Positions 1 through 8,626 of a stretch of 64,000 bases of DNA are shown here, in pieces. The translations under genes and the position numbers were made by a program. Source of the stretch: UBA668 sp041394605 (lineage in GTDB: Bacteria > Actinomycetota > Acidimicrobiia > Acidimicrobiales > Ilumatobacteraceae); the NCBI GenBank assembly GCA_041394605.1, contig JAWKHX010000006.1, positions 1 to 64,000 on the forward strand. Direction: 5' to 3'. The notes under the pieces were generated by a model. That model saw only the letters and a program-made list of their open reading frames with translations. It ran no database searches and was not told where the DNA came from. Within the stretch, counting starts at the first letter, position 1. Every line of letters starts with the position of its first letter.

Positions 1-176
1 CCGCCCCACACCCCGGCCAGGCGGTAGTACCACGGGGCATCGGCCCGGCTGTGCGACGCGACGTACTCCCACTGCAACTCGTTGTGCAGGAACGCCACCG
101 CCAGCCGCAGGATCCCCAACCACGCGACCGCCGTGACCCCCCACAGGGCGCGGCGGGCGGCGACGGCGGGGCTCAC
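1..176 (-). CDS. ccmF: Cytochrome c biogenesis heme lyase CcmF, N-terminal fragment (cut by window edge)
   Basis: Reading the minus strand from a GTG at 176 gives about 58 residues. They include a hydrophobic helix followed by the segment YVASHSRADAPWYYRLAGVW, which closely matches the early part of CcmF/NrfE (YVAxxSxxxxPxxYRxAxxWG). CcmF works with CcmH in the cytoplasmic membrane to attach heme to apocytochrome c. The usual first membrane helix of CcmF is not seen upstream in this frame, so the true start is uncertain (another GTG lies at 182) or the 5' end is damaged. The gene continues beyond position 1. The family call is fairly firm and the start is not. Confidence 0.6.
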   Translation of the reverse strand, partial: MSPAVAARRALWGVTAVAWLGILRLAVAFLHNELQWEYVASHSRADAPWYYRLAGVWG

Positions 177-190
177 CTCCACAGTTTCGT

Positions 191-441
191 TCAGCCGCCG
201 GCCCAGCGGGTGACGCGTTCCAGCACACCCCAGCCAACGCCCGGCAGCACTGCGCCGGAAGGGGTGCCTGCGACGCCAGCAGGTCCTCCGCGGTCGGGTG
301 CCGCGGCAGCGGCGGTGCGACCACCGAGTCGAACGCGACCCGGACATGCGCCGCCGCCTCGCATCCCCCGTGCTGCGCACGCGGCGCGCCGTGGAAGCAG
401 CGGATCAGCTCGTACGTGCCGTCGACGAGGTGGACCTTCAT
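191..441 (-). pseudogene. Remnant of a 5'-3' exonuclease (flap endonuclease-like) gene
   Basis: An ATG at 441 on the minus strand opens with MKVHLVDGTYELIRCFHGAP, which resembles the N-terminus of actinobacterial FEN/5'-3' exonuclease-like proteins (MKVHLVDGTYELFR). A later stretch, HVRVAFDSVVAP followed by TAEDLLASQAPL, also fits that family. About 20 residues expected between the two are missing. After roughly residue 65 the similarity fades, and a stop in a neighbouring frame lies at 191-193. Family members are usually about 200 residues or more, so this is a shortened, probably dead copy or a badly sequenced one. It lies between the thioredoxin-like gene and ccmF on the same strand. Confidence 0.35.
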
Positions 442-458
442 CCGGAAGGCCCTACTCG

Positions 459-480
459 GAGCCCGAAGTGAGCCCGAAGT
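459..480. repeat. 11-bp perfect tandem duplication
   Basis: The unit GAGCCCGAAGT occurs twice head to tail (459-469 and 470-480). It sits in the short gap between the thioredoxin-like gene and the exonuclease remnant. No function is apparent. A small slippage event is the simplest explanation. Confidence 0.6.
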
Positions 481-493
481 GCTCCAACCAGCC

Positions 494-1198
494 TCAGAAG
501 AGGCGGGCGGTGAGCTGCTTGCGGTAGGAGGCCGTGCGGGGGTCGTCGGGGCCCATCAGCTCCAGGATGTCGAGGAACTTCTGGCGGGCTTCGTCGTCGC
601 CCTTCACCTGGTCCAGCAGGGCCGTGAGCGTGGCGTCGTGGTCGTCGTCGGGCACCATGCCGGTGCGGGCCAGCGCGGCCACATGGCGGGTGCGGTCCGT
701 CTCGGGAATGCGGGCCAGCAGGCCCAGCGCCTCCTCGTTGTCGCCCCGGGCCACCAGCAGTTCGGCCAGCGCCACGATGGCGTCCTCGTTGCCGGGCTCC
801 ATCTCCAGCGCGGCACGCAGCGAGCCCTCCGTGCCCTCGTCGATGAGCCGGACCAGCATCGACTGCTCCTCCGTCGGCACGAGCGAGTCGATGAACTGCT
901 GGATCATGTGCTCGGGCTGGGCGCCGAGGAAGCCATCCACCGGTTGGCCGTTCTGGATGGCGTACACCGCAGGGATGGATTGCACCTGAAAGGCGCGGGC
1001 GACGCCGGGGTTCTGGTCGGTGTCCACCTTGGCGAGCACCACCTTGCCGCCGGTGGCGTCGACGACCTTCTCCAGGATCGGGCCCAGCGTGCGGCACGGG
1101 CCGCACCACGGCGCCCACAGGTCCACCACCACCGGCACCTGGTAGGAGCGGTCGATCACCTCGGTCTGGAACGTTGCGTCGGTGACGTCGATAGCCAT
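494..1198 (-). CDS. Thioredoxin-domain protein with TPR-like C-terminus (CnoX/YbbN type)
   Basis: This 234-residue protein has an N-terminal thioredoxin fold with the active site WCGPC (Cys32 and Cys35) and the cis-proline region SIPAV. A helical, TPR-like C-terminal half follows, with the repeat signature LEMEPGNEDAIVALAELL. That order is typical of CnoX/YbbN cytosolic co-chaperones, which hold oxidatively damaged proteins and may act as disulfide reductases. There is no signal peptide. The ATG at 1198 begins MAIDVTD, exactly where thioredoxin homology starts; the open frame runs further upstream but without homology. It is divergent from the APH-like gene, with about 60 bp between the starts. 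Confidence 0.85.
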   Translation of the reverse strand: MAIDVTDATFQTEVIDRSYQVPVVVDLWAPWCGPCRTLGPILEKVVDATGGKVVLAKVDTDQNPGVARAFQVQSIPAVYAIQNGQPVDGFLGAQPEHMIQQFIDSLVPTEEQSMLVRLIDEGTEGSLRAALEMEPGNEDAIVALAELLVARGDNEEALGLLARIPETDRTRHVAALARTGMVPDDDHDATLTALLDQVKGDDEARQKFLDILELMGPDDPRTASYRKQLTARLF

Positions 1199-1261
1199 GT
1201 GGGCCAGGCTACCGCCGGGGCAGGCAGCGCCCGCCCGCCCGCGGGTACGGTGGGCCGCACC

Positions 1262-2341
1262 ATGAACGCCACCCACGACGGCAACACCCACGATGACTCC
1301 CCCACCGACTCGCCGGTGCCCGGCATCGAGATCGGCCCCGTCACCGCGTGGCTGGAGGCCAACGTCACCGGCGCCCGCGGGCCGTTCGAGTTCGACGTCA
1401 TCGCCGGCGGGCATTCCAACCTGACGTTCAAGGTCACCGGCGCCGACGGCACGCGCTACGTGCTGCGCCGCCCACCCCTCGGCCACGTGCTGGCCAGCGC
1501 GCACGACATGGGGCGCGAGCACCGGATCATCAGCGGCCTGCAGCGCAGCGCCGTGCCGGTGGCACCCGCGCTCGGCTTCTGCGACGATCCATCGGTCAAC
1601 GGTGCACCGTTCTACGTGATGGGGTTCGTGGACGGGTTCGTGCTGCGCGACAAGGCCGCCGCCGAGGCCGTGCTGAGTGTGGACGCCCGGCGCACCGCCA
1701 GCGAGTCGCTGGTGGACACGATGGCCGCCATCCACGCGGTGGACCTGGACGCCGCCGGGCTGGCCGACCTCGGCCGCCATGAGGGCTACATCGCCCGCCA
1801 GCTGAAGCGCTGGTACGGCCAGTGGAACCAGCAGAAGACCCGCAACCTGCCGGCGGTGGATCGCGTGCACGACGAGCTCAGCCGGCGCATTCCCGAGCAG
1901 GGTCCGGCCACGATCGTGCACGGCGACTACCGGCTGGACAACACGATGGTCGGCCCCGACGGCCGCGTCGTGGCGGTGCTGGACTGGGAGATCTGCACCC
2001 TCGGCGACCCGCTGGCCGACCTCGGCCTGCTGCAGGTGTACTGGACCGGCCCGAACGATGCAGCCTCGGCCTGGACCGGGTCGGCCACCACCGCCGAGGG
2101 CTTCTACGACCGCAGCGAGCTGGCCTCCCGCTACGCCGCGGTCAGCGGACGCGACCTGTCGCAGCTGCCGTTCTATGTGTCGTTCGCCTACTGGAAGCTG
2201 GCGTGCATCCTCGAGGGCGTCTATGCCCGATACCTGGGCGGCGCGCTCGGCGTGCGCGACCAGGCGGAGCTGGAGCCGTTCAAGCTCCAGGTCGAGGGTG
2301 CTGCCGCCAGCGCCGAGGCACTGCTGGAGACGCTGCGATGA
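1262..2341 (+). CDS. APH/choline-kinase-like phosphotransferase family protein
   Basis: The 359-residue product carries the aminoglycoside-phosphotransferase fold. It shows an N-lobe segment GGHSNLTFKV, a lysine-equivalent region YVLRRPP, the catalytic loop IVHGDYRLDNTMV and the metal-binding motif VLDWEICTLGDPLADL. This subgroup (acyl-CoA-dehydrogenase-associated, ACAD10-like phosphotransferases) is common in actinobacteria. It is thought to phosphorylate small hydroxylated substrates, for example 4-hydroxy acids, rather than antibiotics. Its stop overlaps the next start (ATGA at 2338-2341), so it is translationally coupled to the PAC2 protein. The actual substrate cannot be read from sequence. 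Confidence 0.85.
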   Translation: MNATHDGNTHDDSPTDSPVPGIEIGPVTAWLEANVTGARGPFEFDVIAGGHSNLTFKVTGADGTRYVLRRPPLGHVLASAHDMGREHRIISGLQRSAVPVAPALGFCDDPSVNGAPFYVMGFVDGFVLRDKAAAEAVLSVDARRTASESLVDTMAAIHAVDLDAAGLADLGRHEGYIARQLKRWYGQWNQQKTRNLPAVDRVHDELSRRIPEQGPATIVHGDYRLDNTMVGPDGRVVAVLDWEICTLGDPLADLGLLQVYWTGPNDAASAWTGSATTAEGFYDRSELASRYAAVSGRDLSQLPFYVSFAYWKLACILEGVYARYLGGALGVRDQAELEPFKLQVEGAAASAEALLETLR

Positions 2342-3222
2342 CGGCGGCCGACCACGGCGACTACGTGGTCCACGGGGAACTGCCCCGGCTGGACCGGCCC
2401 GTCCTGGTGGTCGCCATGGCTGGATGGATCGACGCCGGGGGTGCGGCAGCCGCGGCGATGGCGGAGATCACCAGCACCTGCTCGATCCAGCCGCTGGCCA
2501 CGTTCGACGCCGACCTGTTCATCGACTACCGGGCACGCCGCCCGGTGATGGAGCTGCGTGACGGGGTGAACACCCGCCTGGTGTGGAGCGAGATCCAGCT
2601 GGGCGTCGGCGCCGACCCGCAGGGCCATCCCGTGCTGACCCTCACCGGCCCCGAGCCGGACGCCCAGTGGCGGCGGTTCGCCCGCGCCGTCAGCGAGCTG
2701 GCGCTGCGCCTGGGCGTCTATCAGATGGTGGCGTTGGGCGCGTATCCGTTCGCCAGCCCGCACACCCGCCCGCCACGGCTGGCGATGAGCTCACCGTCGG
2801 CCGAGGTGGTGGCTCGCCTGCCGTACTTGCGCAGTTCCGTGGACGTTCCTGCCGGCATGAGCGCAGTACTGGAGCACGCCCTCACGGAAGCCGGCATCGC
2901 CTCGGTCGGCCTGTGGGCGCAGGTGCCCCACTACCTGGGCGTGATGGCCTACCCGCCCGCCACACTGGCGCTGCTGAACGGCATCCGTGAGGCCACCGGC
3001 GTGGCAATTCCCGCACCCGATCTGGCGTCCCATGCCACGGCCCAGCGCGAGCGGATCGATCAGCTCGTGGCCGGCAACGCCGAACACGCCGCGATGGTCC
3101 GCCAACTGGAGGACGTGTACGACTCGCTGGGCGACGAGGCACTCCCCCAGCCCGGCGCGGAGTTGCCGACCGCCGACGACCTGGCGGCAGAGATCGAGCG
3201 GTTCCTCCGCGGCCAGTCCTGA
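2338..3222 (+). CDS. PAC2 family protein
   Basis: This 294-residue protein matches the PAC2 (proteasome-assembly chaperone 2-like) family found across actinobacteria. Features include an N-terminal segment PVLVVAMAGWIDAGGAA, the central block GAYPFASPHTRPP, and a late segment VPHYLGVMAYPPATLALL typical of the group. The C-terminal 60 residues are acidic and helical. The cellular role of bacterial PAC2 proteins is not well established; a link to proteasome or protein assembly is extrapolated from the eukaryotic namesake. The ATG overlaps the stop of the upstream phosphotransferase, so the two form a small operon. Confidence 0.85.
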   Translation: MTAADHGDYVVHGELPRLDRPVLVVAMAGWIDAGGAAAAAMAEITSTCSIQPLATFDADLFIDYRARRPVMELRDGVNTRLVWSEIQLGVGADPQGHPVLTLTGPEPDAQWRRFARAVSELALRLGVYQMVALGAYPFASPHTRPPRLAMSSPSAEVVARLPYLRSSVDVPAGMSAVLEHALTEAGIASVGLWAQVPHYLGVMAYPPATLALLNGIREATGVAIPAPDLASHATAQRERIDQLVAGNAEHAAMVRQLEDVYDSLGDEALPQPGAELPTADDLAAEIERFLRGQS

Positions 3223-3267
3223 CCCGCCGTTCCGCCGTGGACGGCTCGACCGCCGGTTCAGGGGCTC

Positions 3268-6039
3268 GTGCCAGACTTCCGAACGATGACGGCGCAGATT
3301 CCCGACCGGATCGTGATCGACGGTGTCGAGAGCGTCCTCCTCGCGACACCGCTCGACGGGCTCCTGCGCAGGCTCGGTGACCGCGTCCCCACGTTCGTCG
3401 CCCCGCACACCGGGAACTGGCGCGGCTACACCGCCGGGTGGAGGGTCACCGACGGCCGGCTGTTCCTCGACTCGATCGACGCGACCATACGGAACCCCGA
3501 CAGCACGTTCGTCACCGTCGGTGCGGCCGTCGCGCTCGATGGCGCACAGCTGCCGATGTTCGCCGAGTGGGTCTCGGGCCAGCTTCGAGTCGGCAGCGGT
3601 CGGGTCGTGCGGTACGTCCACGCCGACTTCGGGAGCCGGTGGGAACGGGAGGTGCTGCTGGAGGTCGACGCCGGCCGGGTGATCGCCCGCCACGACATCG
3701 CCGAGCCGGGGCCGTTGGGCTCGGCGGGGCCGTACCGCCTCCAGGAGCCGTTGCTGGGCGAGATGCTGTCCGGCGGCGGCTTCGGTCAGGTGTTGCTCGC
3801 CATCGACCTGGACGGCCGGCCCCTCGTCGCCAAGATGGCTCGTCCCAGGGGTGGCGGAGGTGGCACTGAGATGTGGCAGGAGACCCCGGACGGCCGTCGG
3901 CCGATGCACTTGCCGGCACAGGCGTTCCGCCAGCACCCCGGTGGCGGTCTGGCGATGGAGGTCGTCGCCGGCGAGACCCTGCAGGGCGTGCTGCGCAACG
4001 AGGCGGAGCTGCTGGAACGCGACGCCGGCCAATTGCTCCCCCGCTCGTACGGGATGTGGCCGGCCGACCCGGGTGGGATGCCCGTCCTGGTGATGGAACG
4101 CCTGGAGGGTCGCCGGCCGTCGACGGCGGATGACGTGATGGCCATCCTCCGGTCGCTGCAGCAGGCAGTGGAGCGAGGCACGTTCGACGCGCACGGCGAC
4201 GTCAAGCCCGAGCACGTCTTCATCACCGACTCCGGCGTCCGCATCTGCGACCCGGCGCCGCGCTTCGACGACCCGCGACGGCGCGGCTTCACGCCGCTCT
4301 ACAACCCCCGGGGTCTGACCGGCCCAGCCGCCGACGTGGCCGCCTGCGCCACGATGCTCCGCTACCTGCCGGATGGGCGGCCTGACGGATGGCAGTGGTG
4401 CGCCGCCGTGCTGGACTCCACGCCCGTCCCCGACTGGGCCCATCACCACGGCAGCGCGCTGGCCGTTCTGGCCGAGGAGATGCACCATCCCACGCCCCCT
4501 CCCCCCGACTGGGTCGTGCCGCCGCTGCCGGATCCGCCCCGGAGCCACGACCTGCGGCCGGACGGTCCCTCCACCGCAGGCTCCGCGCCGCGACCGAGCC
4601 ACCCGCCGATACCCATCACCATCGAACTGCCCGCGCCGATCACCATCGAGCCGCCCGCGCCGCAGCGGCCGGTCCCGTCACCCTGGCCTCCACCGGCACC
4701 GCCCGCTTCATCACGTCCGCCGCTCGGACCGGACGAGGCGCACGACCAACTCGACGAACTCCGGAAGCAGGCACCGCGGACGTGGAGCGCCCCCGAGCCA
4801 CGGTGGCTGTCGGACCACATGGCGCAACTGTCCGACGTGCTCGACGTGCTCCATCCGCAGAGTGCCGCAGCCCGCGACACGCGCGCAGTCCTCGGTGATC
4901 CGAACGACCCAGACCGCCGGCACCGGGCCGGCTGGGCGCTGATCGACGCCGGCCTCTCGGTCCTGGCCGTGGCCCCGCTGGCGGTGGCGAACGCACTGCG
5001 GCCTGGCCATCCGCCGACGGTCGACGGACTCGCGCTCGCGCTGGAAGCCACCGGCCGTCCGGACGAAGCAGCTCGCCTCTACCGCGAGGCTCCGGGCGTG
5101 CTGGCGGTGTCGGAGCCGTCCCGCGCCCTGTACTCCCACTACGCCGCCATGGATGGCGACCTCGATGCCGTCCGGGCGATGGTGCCGCAGATCGACGAGG
5201 CGGGACCGCTCGGCTTCTTCAAAGCGCGCGCCGCTGACCGCCTCGCCCGCCACGACGCGTTGCGCCGCGCGCCCGCATCCGTCGCTCCGCTCGGCGACCG
5301 CGACCTGAGGGGTTGGGGGTTCGTCCTGCACGGCATGCTGCTGCTGTCGCAGGCCGACACCGCGACGGACGAGATGCGGGGGCGGTACGCCGCGAGGTGG
5401 GACTCCCCCGAGCACATCGCCAGCGTGCTCGACCTGCTCGAGGTGGCCCTGGGCTCGCTGGGGCGGACCGTGACGCACATTGCGGCCGCGCCCGACCGCA
5501 ACTCGCAGATCGTCGGCCGGGTCATCGCCGGCCGACTCGGCCTGCCCCCGCCGGTAGATCTCTCTGCCGCGACGCCGGCCGACGCGACGACGCTCGCCGT
5601 GCTGTTCGACTGGTCGGTCGACGGCGATCTCCACGAGATCTTCCAGCACGACGATGGCACGATCCTGTTCGCGTACAGCATCGACTGGACGCACGGCCAT
5701 TCGATCGCGCCGGACGTCGTGGGCATGGAGGCGCAGGCGCTGTTCCCCGCATGGGCCGCACGCATGCGCATCGACGGCGACCCGACCGACCTGGCTCATC
5801 CCGACCCAGCACGGCGGCCACGCATCCTCAACGTCCCGGCGGACGACCGGCCGATCGACGAGGTCGCGGCGGAGCTCCTGACGGCGCGGCCCGCCGCTGA
5901 CGCCGGTGCGGGCACCGCACTCCGCTCACTGGTCGACGCAGCTCGAACGACGCCGCACTGCGTGGGCGCGCTCGGCGGACGCCGTGCGCGGTTCTTCCCC
6001 GGAGGGCCGGTTGCGTCGGCGCGATTCGACGATCGGTGA
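3268..6039 (+). CDS. Large protein with divergent Ser/Thr-kinase domain and TPR-like C-terminus
   Basis: The 923-residue product has three parts. Residues 1-160 hold a beta-rich domain with the motif RGYTAGWRVTDGRLFLDSI. Around 165-400 lies a kinase-like fold: Gly-rich loop LSGGGFGQV, a lysine in LVAKMA, and catalytic loop HGDVKPEH near 308. The metal-binding DFG position reads DPA, so activity is doubtful. A proline-rich linker (about 410-510) leads to a helical, TPR-like tail. No membrane helix is visible. The GTG at 3268 follows AGGGG closely; an in-frame ATG at 3286 is the alternative start. It stands alone after the PAC2 gene. A signalling or conflict role is only a guess. Confidence 0.6.
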   Translation: MPDFRTMTAQIPDRIVIDGVESVLLATPLDGLLRRLGDRVPTFVAPHTGNWRGYTAGWRVTDGRLFLDSIDATIRNPDSTFVTVGAAVALDGAQLPMFAEWVSGQLRVGSGRVVRYVHADFGSRWEREVLLEVDAGRVIARHDIAEPGPLGSAGPYRLQEPLLGEMLSGGGFGQVLLAIDLDGRPLVAKMARPRGGGGGTEMWQETPDGRRPMHLPAQAFRQHPGGGLAMEVVAGETLQGVLRNEAELLERDAGQLLPRSYGMWPADPGGMPVLVMERLEGRRPSTADDVMAILRSLQQAVERGTFDAHGDVKPEHVFITDSGVRICDPAPRFDDPRRRGFTPLYNPRGLTGPAADVAACATMLRYLPDGRPDGWQWCAAVLDSTPVPDWAHHHGSALAVLAEEMHHPTPPPPDWVVPPLPDPPRSHDLRPDGPSTAGSAPRPSHPPIPITIELPAPITIEPPAPQRPVPSPWPPPAPPASSRPPLGPDEAHDQLDELRKQAPRTWSAPEPRWLSDHMAQLSDVLDVLHPQSAAARDTRAVLGDPNDPDRRHRAGWALIDAGLSVLAVAPLAVANALRPGHPPTVDGLALALEATGRPDEAARLYREAPGVLAVSEPSRALYSHYAAMDGDLDAVRAMVPQIDEAGPLGFFKARAADRLARHDALRRAPASVAPLGDRDLRGWGFVLHGMLLLSQADTATDEMRGRYAARWDSPEHIASVLDLLEVALGSLGRTVTHIAAAPDRNSQIVGRVIAGRLGLPPPVDLSAATPADATTLAVLFDWSVDGDLHEIFQHDDGTILFAYSIDWTHGHSIAPDVVGMEAQALFPAWAARMRIDGDPTDLAHPDPARRPRILNVPADDRPIDEVAAELLTARPAADAGAGTALRSLVDAARTTPHCVGALGGRRARFFPGGPVASARFDDR

Positions 6040-6071
6040 CCGGGCGGGAGGGGCAACCCGATGTCGCCCGG
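6040..6071. terminator. Candidate hairpin between convergent genes
   Basis: Arms CCGGGCG (6040-6046) and CGCCCGG (6065-6071) can pair around an 18-nt loop. The hairpin begins directly after the kinase gene stop and lies upstream of the convergent lipoprotein stop at 6088. There is no U-tract, so intrinsic termination is uncertain. Confidence 0.35.
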
Positions 6072-6087
6072 ACACTCCGGCCCGGGC

Positions 6088-7122
6088 TCAGAAGGCGAGG
6101 AGGTTGTCCTCGCGGATGGCAACGCTCATGGCGATGCCGGCATCGGTGGACGTCATGGTGGCGATCACCAGGCGGCCGTCGGCGTGCACGTCCTGGATGG
6201 TGAGCGTGCTCGCCCACGGCGAGCCGACGGCGGATGAGGTGTCGTTCTGGATGTGGGCCCGGAACGCGTCCACGGCCTCGGCCGCGGCGGTGTCCGTGCC
6301 GAACGACATCACCACCACCAAGGTGGAGCCGCCGCCTTCGGTGAACGTCTCGCCCATGCCCGCCACCTGCCAGCGCATCGTGGCCTCGCCGGTGACCAGG
6401 GCCGCGTGCGCGACCTGCTGCTGGTCCAGCACGTCGGCGATCGACCGGTACTGCTCGTTCTGGGCAAGGGTGCCCGACGAGTTGCCGCTGGCGACCACCG
6501 CATTGTCCACCCCGTTGCGGCTGCGGGCCCACACCAGCGACCCGTCGCCCACGCCCCAGATCAGCGGCTGACCGACCCGACGGATGGCGGAGACGTTGTC
6601 GAAGCTCAGCCCCTCGCCCTCGCCGAGCGAGAGGTAGGTGGTGCCGTTCACGTCGTCGCTCGCCAGCGCGTCGCCGCCGGGCGACGTGCGCAGCGCCGAT
6701 TCCAGGGAGGGCACGTCGAAGTCGCCGACCAGCACCTCCACGTCCTCCGGCAGGGCACCGAACTCGATGGCCGCGTCGATGTTGCGGCTGTCGAACCCGG
6801 CGTACCCGTACCACTCGGGCTTGAGGATGCCGTCGCGCACGTTGGTGGGCATGAAGATCGAGTTCGACGAACGGTCGAGCAGCAACTGGAGGTCGTCGGC
6901 CCCGCTGGCCGACGTGGTACCGGCCCGGACGGCGGCGGCGTCCACATAGAAGATGACGTGCCCGCGGTTGACCGCGGTGTCGGGCACGAAGTTGAGCAGC
7001 GCCGCCAGCGAGGTTCGCTCCGGCGCAGTGCCCGAGCCGTCGCCGTCGTCACCGAACAGGCCGCAGCCGGTCACCAGGACCGCCGCAGCCAGGAAGCCTG
7101 CCAGTCGTCGCACGCCGCGCAT
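6088..7122 (-). CDS. Lipoprotein of unknown function
   Basis: The 344-residue product begins with a positively charged signal peptide and a lipobox LVTGC, placing the mature protein as an outer-face lipoprotein from about Cys20. A Gly/Asp-rich linker (GDDGDGSG) follows. The remaining roughly 300 residues look like a soluble alpha/beta domain with repeated beta-rich segments. I recognise no enzyme motif. Similar proteins are usually annotated only as hypothetical. It is convergent with the kinase-like gene and divergent from the LLM oxidoreductase, whose start lies 93 bp away. Confidence 0.7.
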   Translation of the reverse strand: MRGVRRLAGFLAAAVLVTGCGLFGDDGDGSGTAPERTSLAALLNFVPDTAVNRGHVIFYVDAAAVRAGTTSASGADDLQLLLDRSSNSIFMPTNVRDGILKPEWYGYAGFDSRNIDAAIEFGALPEDVEVLVGDFDVPSLESALRTSPGGDALASDDVNGTTYLSLGEGEGLSFDNVSAIRRVGQPLIWGVGDGSLVWARSRNGVDNAVVASGNSSGTLAQNEQYRSIADVLDQQQVAHAALVTGEATMRWQVAGMGETFTEGGGSTLVVVMSFGTDTAAAEAVDAFRAHIQNDTSSAVGSPWASTLTIQDVHADGRLVIATMTSTDAGIAMSVAIREDNLLAF

Positions 7123-7215
7123 CCTAACGACGGGTCCGGCTCATGCCCCGGCAGACCGGTTGCCTAGGCTGCGCCGCACGCCGAGGACACGGCACGAGCA
7201 TCAGGGAGGGACACG

Positions 7216-8235
7216 ATGAAGGTCGACGGGGGCATCGGCACGAACCTGCAGCAGGCAGGTGCACAGGCCAAGGAACTGGAATCCGCCGGCTACAGCGGGG
7301 CGTGGACGGCCGAGACCAGCCACGACCCGTTCTTCCCGCTGCTGCTCGCCGCGGAGCACACCCAGACCATGGAACTCGGCACCTCCATCGCCGTCGCCTT
7401 CGCCCGCAACCCGATGCTGCTCGCCAACATCGGCTGGGACCTGCAGGCCTACTCGAAGGGCCGCTTCGTGCTCGGTCTCGGCAGCCATATCAATCAGCAC
7501 CTCACCAAGCGGTTCAGCATGGAGTTGGAGTCACCGGCCGCTCGCATGCGAGAGATGATCATGGCCATCCGGGCCATCTGGGACACCTGGGAGAACGGTA
7601 CGCCGCTGGCCTTCCGCGGCGACTTCTACACCCACACGCTGATGACCCCGTTCTTCACCCCCGATCGGGCCGACCTGGCCGGCTTCGGCGTGCCGAAGAT
7701 CTTCCTCGCCGGCGTGGGCGAGATGATGACCGAGGTGGCCGGTGAAGTGTGCGACGGCTTCCTGTGCCACGGCTTCACCACCGAGAAGTACCTCCGCGAG
7801 GTCACCATCCCCGCACTCGCCCGCGGGCGGGCCAAGGCCGGCAAGACGATGGACGGGTTCGAGATCGTCGGGCCGAGCTTCGTGGTCACCGGGAACAACG
7901 AGGAGGAACTGGCCGCAGCGGCCGCCGGCACACGCCAGCAGATCGCGTTCTACGGCTCCACGCCCGCCTACCGCACAGTGCTGGAGGCCCATGGCTGGGG
8001 CGGCTTGCAGGACGAGTTGAACACGCTCTCCAAGCAGGGCAAGTGGGTGGAGATGGGCGATCTGATCACGGACGAGATCCTCAACACGTTCGCCGTGGTG
8101 GGTGAGCCCGAGACCATCGCCCCCGAACTGCACCGCCGCTACGGTGACGTCATCCAGCGGATCAGCTTCTACGCGCCGTACAAGAGCGACCCGGAGCGTT
8201 GGCGCGGGGTGCTGGAGGCGCTCAAGGCCGCTTGA
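7216..8235 (+). CDS. LLM-class F420-dependent oxidoreductase
   Basis: The 339-residue protein has the luciferase-like TIM barrel. It starts directly with MKVDGGIGTNLQQAGAQAKE and includes the typical AWTAETSHDPF, GTSIAVAFARNP and LGLGSHINQH segments, the last in the cofactor-binding region of F420-dependent members. The overall pattern fits the TIGR03617-type group common in actinobacteria. Such enzymes transfer hydride to or from coenzyme F420; the substrate is unknown. The start is preceded by the Shine-Dalgarno-like GGGAGGGAC. Its last 14 bp overlap the tail of the convergent DUF2277 gene. Confidence 0.88.
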   Translation: MKVDGGIGTNLQQAGAQAKELESAGYSGAWTAETSHDPFFPLLLAAEHTQTMELGTSIAVAFARNPMLLANIGWDLQAYSKGRFVLGLGSHINQHLTKRFSMELESPAARMREMIMAIRAIWDTWENGTPLAFRGDFYTHTLMTPFFTPDRADLAGFGVPKIFLAGVGEMMTEVAGEVCDGFLCHGFTTEKYLREVTIPALARGRAKAGKTMDGFEIVGPSFVVTGNNEEELAAAAAGTRQQIAFYGSTPAYRTVLEAHGWGGLQDELNTLSKQGKWVEMGDLITDEILNTFAVVGEPETIAPELHRRYGDVIQRISFYAPYKSDPERWRGVLEALKAA

Positions 8236-8476
8236 CGGCGATCCGCCGCAGCGGCGGCAGGGTGGGCGGCGGCTGCTTGCGCGGCGGCAGCTGCGCCAGC
8301 AGGTCGGTGGTGATGGCGGCGATGGCCTGCACGGCCTGCTCGAACGGCGCCTCGGTGGCTGCCGACACCGAGGTGACCCCGCTGACCTTGCGGACGAACT
8401 GCCGCGCCGCGGCCTCGATCTCTTCACTGGTGGCGGCCGGCTGCAGCCCGCGGAGCATGGTGATGTTGCGACACAT
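8222..8476 (-). CDS. DUF2277 family small protein
   Basis: The 84-residue product begins MCRNITMLRGLQPAATSEEI and contains QFVRKVSGVT and the Ala-rich helix of the DUF2277 family. The MCRNI opening and KVSG core are diagnostic, so this start is secure. Members are small, helical cytosolic proteins of unknown role found in many soil bacteria. The C-terminal 20 residues are proline- and basic-rich. The 3' end overlaps the LLM oxidoreductase gene by 14 bp, tail to tail. Confidence 0.85.
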   Translation of the reverse strand: MCRNITMLRGLQPAATSEEIEAAARQFVRKVSGVTSVSAATEAPFEQAVQAIAAITTDLLAQLPPRKQPPPTLPPLRRIAVKRP

Positions 8477-8626
8477 GCCACCGACCGTACCCCCCGAGTG
8501 CTGACTCCGGCCCCGGGTGGGGGTGAGCACTCGGAGGGGTCGGGCGGCGGGAGCGAGGGCCGGCGGCGTGGGGCACCTGGAACACCTGTTCGATTCGATG
8601 GCGGCCGGGTCGATAAGGTGTCGGGC

